A stretch of DNA of 34,845 nt from Muribaculaceae bacterium (GTDB lineage Bacteria > Bacteroidota > Bacteroidia > Bacteroidales > Muribaculaceae): NCBI GenBank assembly GCA_022509145.1, contig JAFLTX010000017.1, forward strand, positions 1-34,845, in the 5' to 3' direction. Below the pieces are notes generated by a model that saw only the letters and a list, made by a program, of their open reading frames with translations, was not told the origin of the DNA and did not search any database. The translations under genes and the position numbers were made by a program. Below are positions 32,979 through 34,845 of the stretch, piece by piece (positions within the stretch are counted from its first letter, which is position 1; each line of letters opens with the position of its first letter).

Positions 32979-33932
32979 TTACATCTTAACAAGGACAGAA
33001 CCGCAAGAGTAGCCGCCGCCAAACACGATGAGCGCGGCGAGATCGTCTTTCTCAAACTTATCGAGATTCTGGGCCAGAACAAGCGGAGCCGAGGCGGAGC
33101 CGGTGTTGCCGTGGGTCTCGATGTTGTTGAGAAACTTCGAAAAATCCTGCTCAAGCTGATGGGCCACCTGCACCACGATCCTCTTGTTGGCCTGATGGCA
33201 GATTATATGCTTAAGTTCGTCGATTTTCTTACCCTGGTTTGCCAGAGATTTGTTGAGGGCATAGACCATGTAACGGCAAGCGTGAATGAAGACGTCGCGG
33301 CCGTCGGGCATCGTGATGCCGTCTTCCTTCGGACGCAGTTTTACGCCCCCGGGACCTTTACCAACATTGCCGAGACCCTCGGTAAAGATGTCAAGCACCT
33401 CGATATCGGTATCGGCCACTCTCTCGCTGCTTATGAAATATGCTACGGCGCCGTCGCCCCAGAGATGACCGGACTTCGGGTCGGTCTCGTTGCTGTAATA
33501 TGTATTGTGTTCACTGCAGATTATCAAGGCTTTCTTTGCTTTTCCGCTGGCGAAATATCCTTCGGCCACCTCCATTCCGTTGATAAACGAGCTACAAGCA
33601 GCCGACACGTAAAGAGCCTTCGCACCGGCAATCTGATAGCGCTGCTGGGCTATGTGGGCGGTGGTGGCTACAGTGTCGTAAACCGAATAAGAGGCTGCAA
33701 TGATGAGGTCTATATCTTTGATGTCGTAAGGAAGACGGGGCAATGCATCCTCAATGGCTGCCAGGCCCATGGTGTCGACGTTTTCTCCTTCGGCGGCTTT
33801 CGAACGGGTCTTGATTCCCGTGCGCTGCACGATCCATTCGTCGGTCAGTCCGTTTACATCTTTGAAGTAGTCGTTATCAACCCTTCCTTCGGGCACATAA
33901 CTTCCTATTGCATTGATAAACATCTTACTCAT
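32979..33932 (-). CDS. 3-oxoacyl-ACP synthase III (FabH-like)
   Basis: This is a thiolase-fold ketoacyl-ACP synthase III. FabH proteins condense acetyl-CoA or another acyl-CoA with malonyl-ACP to start fatty-acid synthesis, but paralogues serve other pathways. I use the ATG at 33932 (MSKMFINAIG), because the longer ORF from 33974 would run back into the tetR gene. With that start the 317-residue protein has the catalytic triad Cys113 (SAACSSFING), His246 (ICHQANKR) and Asn276 (HGNTGSAS). GLTDEWIVQRTGIKTRS lies at the N-terminus and GDGAVAYFI in the middle. Its N-terminus differs from the usual housekeeping FabH, so it may be a specialised second copy, possibly tuned by the adjacent TetR. Confidence 0.85.
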   Translation of the reverse strand: MSKMFINAIGSYVPEGRVDNDYFKDVNGLTDEWIVQRTGIKTRSKAAEGENVDTMGLAAIEDALPRLPYDIKDIDLIIAASYSVYDTVATTAHIAQQRYQIAGAKALYVSAACSSFINGMEVAEGYFASGKAKKALIICSEHNTYYSNETDPKSGHLWGDGAVAYFISSERVADTDIEVLDIFTEGLGNVGKGPGGVKLRPKEDGITMPDGRDVFIHACRYMVYALNKSLANQGKKIDELKHIICHQANKRIVVQVAHQLEQDFSKFLNNIETHGNTGSASAPLVLAQNLDKFEKDDLAALIVFGGGYSCGSVLVKM

Positions 33933-33957
33933 ACGTTTCTCATGTAGGTTTTTCGTA

Positions 33958-34539
33958 TTACAAACTAAGCCCATACAGTATCATGTCGGCTGTCATCGCC
34001 TTTATCATCGCCGTGGAGATGCCCTCTTCATTGAGGCTCTCGCGGATGTAAGGTACCACAAGGCCCTGCACCATGTGGATTATAATTATGGATTGCTTCT
34101 TCACATCGATGGCCTTGAACACTCCCTGGTCCACACCTTCCTGGAGAATCTCGCAAAGGAGCGCCACTTCCTTGGAGGCTATCATTCGTTGGGCGCGCTC
34201 TACCTTCCTCACGTCGCGGAAGAAGCCGGCACGCAACGACCCGTTACGACCAACTATCTCCTTCATTGCTTCGAAACGTGTGGATATATACTCCCTTACC
34301 TTCTCGTCGGGGGGAATGTTGGCGGCCAGGATTATCCGCAGACGGCTCAAGATCTTGTCTGTCTCCGTCTCTATCACGGCATTGAAGATCTCGGTCTTGC
34401 TCTTGAAATAGGTGTAGATTGTGCGGCGTCCTTTGGATGAAGCGGAGGCGATATCGTTCATAGTGGTGTTTTCTACCCCCTTTCTTGCGAAAAGTTGGCG
34501 GGCCACTTCTATAAACTTATCCCTCGTCTTACTTACCAT
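33958..34539 (-). CDS. TetR/AcrR-family transcriptional regulator
   Basis: This is a one-component regulator of 193 residues. The N-terminal helix-turn-helix is typical: FIEVARQLFARKGVENTTMNDIA, then KGRRTIYTYFKSKTEIF. The C-terminal domain (about residues 60-193) is all-helical and would bind a small ligand and dimerise. TetR proteins usually repress their own operon. The next gene, a ketosynthase III, is 25 bp downstream, followed by fabG, which suggests control of acyl-chain metabolism in the manner of FabR/FadR-type TetR proteins, although that is inference. The start codon lies 48 bp after a -7 box, and several palindromes sit in its upstream region. Confidence 0.9.
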   Translation of the reverse strand: MVSKTRDKFIEVARQLFARKGVENTTMNDIASASSKGRRTIYTYFKSKTEIFNAVIETETDKILSRLRIILAANIPPDEKVREYISTRFEAMKEIVGRNGSLRAGFFRDVRKVERAQRMIASKEVALLCEILQEGVDQGVFKAIDVKKQSIIIIHMVQGLVVPYIRESLNEEGISTAMIKAMTADMILYGLSL

Positions 34540-34586
34540 CTATGCCGTAGTTATAGTGAGAATTGCACAATTTCAGCAATTTTGAG

Positions 34587-34618
34587 CAAAATTAATCATT
34601 TTTTTTGCAACTTGCAAT
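34587..34618 (-). promoter_or_regulatory. Candidate promoter of the tetR-ketosynthase-fabG run
   Basis: Minus strand: ATTG (34618-34615), a 20-nt spacer, then TAATTTTG (34594-34587). The -7 box matches the Bacteroidota consensus well. The -33 box is one base off TTTG and overlaps the TTGCAA-C-TTGCAA palindrome. Confidence 0.6.
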
Positions 34619-34653
34619 AAAAAAACCGAAAAATTCAAAAAAATTTTTTTGAA
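34605..34653. promoter_or_regulatory. Two palindromes, possible TetR operators
   Basis: TTGCAACTTGCAA (34605-34617) and the perfect palindrome TTCAAAAAAATTTTTTTGAA (34634-34653) lie between and over the candidate -7/-33 boxes of the tetR gene. TetR dimers bind palindromes close to their own promoters, so autoregulation is plausible. The A/T palindrome could also simply be low-complexity sequence. Confidence 0.4.
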
Positions 34654-34741
34654 CAAAATTAGTATTTCGCTGTAAATGTTTATGTTATGAATTAATTAAT
34701 AAATTTTAACATAAAATTCTCAGCGCTCAGGTGGATGCAAA

Positions 34742-34773
34742 TTTGGTGGAATGAAAAAAAAGGTGTAATTTTG
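34742..34773 (+). promoter_or_regulatory. Promoter of the initiator tRNA gene
   Basis: TTTG (34742-34745), a 20-nt spacer, and TAATTTTG (34766-34773) match the Bacteroidota promoter consensus exactly. The tRNA begins 11 bp after the -7 box. Confidence 0.85.
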
Positions 34774-34783
34774 CACTGCAAAT

Positions 34784-34845
<62 letters not shown>

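Larger units (their letters stand above)
34540..34741. other. A+T-rich divergent intergenic region
   Basis: These 202 bp lie between the tetR operon (-) and the initiator tRNA promoter (+). They contain the tetR promoter, a TTGCAA-C-TTGCAA palindrome (34605-34617), a perfect 20-bp A/T palindrome (34634-34653) and a second minus-strand TAATTTTG box (34661-34654). No ORF is evident. Confidence 0.6.

Noticed and set aside
33933-33974. Upstream start for the FabH-like gene
   Set aside because: The extension runs into the tetR coding end and is not ketosynthase-like. MSKMFINAIG from 33932 fits the family.

Overview
The window looks like about 35 kb of chromosome from a Bacteroidota bacterium, most likely order Bacteroidales. 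The evidence is repeated -7 boxes of the Bacteroidota type (TAnnTTTG, some with a TTTG-like -33 box about 20 nt upstream), A-rich translation starts without clear Shine-Dalgarno sites, a TonB with the Bacteroidota N-terminus (FEGKNKEFGAYDLRK), expanded ExbD proteins, a complete Na+-NQR operon and a one-polypeptide pyruvate:ferredoxin oxidoreductase. A gut Muribaculaceae or Bacteroides-like genome is my guess from gene style, not something the window proves. Nearly all of it is core, orderly gene content. I see no transposase, phage, CRISPR or defence genes and no frameshifted gene.

Layout. (1) 1-6007 (+): 3' end of exbB, two long exbD genes, tonB and a strong terminator; then a small two-helix membrane protein, a PstS-like substrate-binding lipoprotein with no ABC transporter beside it, and a secreted TPR protein behind its own promoter and a perfect 14-bp inverted repeat. 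(2) 6173-13337 (+): nqrABCDEF (sodium-pumping NADH:quinone oxidoreductase), then glyA. (3) 13427-14984 (+): bioD, a DEDDy 3'-5' exonuclease-domain gene and a small membrane protein. (4) 14985-15367: the only long non-coding tract with real structure. It holds a 37-bp tandem duplication, a stem-loop, a well-formed promoter on the minus strand, a minus-strand terminator and six 9-bp repeats that abut the lpxH stop codon. (5) 15368-16557 (-): a SufT/MIP18-type Fe-S assembly gene and lpxH. (6) 16650-22838 (+): two tandem paralogous outer-membrane beta-barrel genes, priA, bioA and bioF, closely packed. (7) 22960-27564 (-): another beta-barrel gene and nifJ (PFOR), each with its own promoter. (8) 27906-34539 (-): a TetR regulator, a FabH-like ketosynthase, fabG, ispD, recG and a divergent DEAD-box helicase, probably one operon. 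(9) 34784 to the window end (+): the 5' part of an initiator tRNA-Met with an excellent promoter.

How the genes work together. ExbB/ExbD/TonB energise outer-membrane uptake, while Na+-NQR and PFOR serve anaerobic redox metabolism. BioD, BioA and BioF cover the last steps of biotin synthesis before BioB, but they are split into two clusters 6.3 kb apart with no bioB or bioC in view. FabG and the FabH-like enzyme under a TetR regulator suggest a regulated fatty-acid or acyl-chain module.

The best candidates for something undescribed are the possible small RNA or repeat locus at about 14,990-15,220, the TonB-linked PstS-like lipoprotein set, and the helicase with altered motifs II and VI. None of them amounts to a demonstrated new system.
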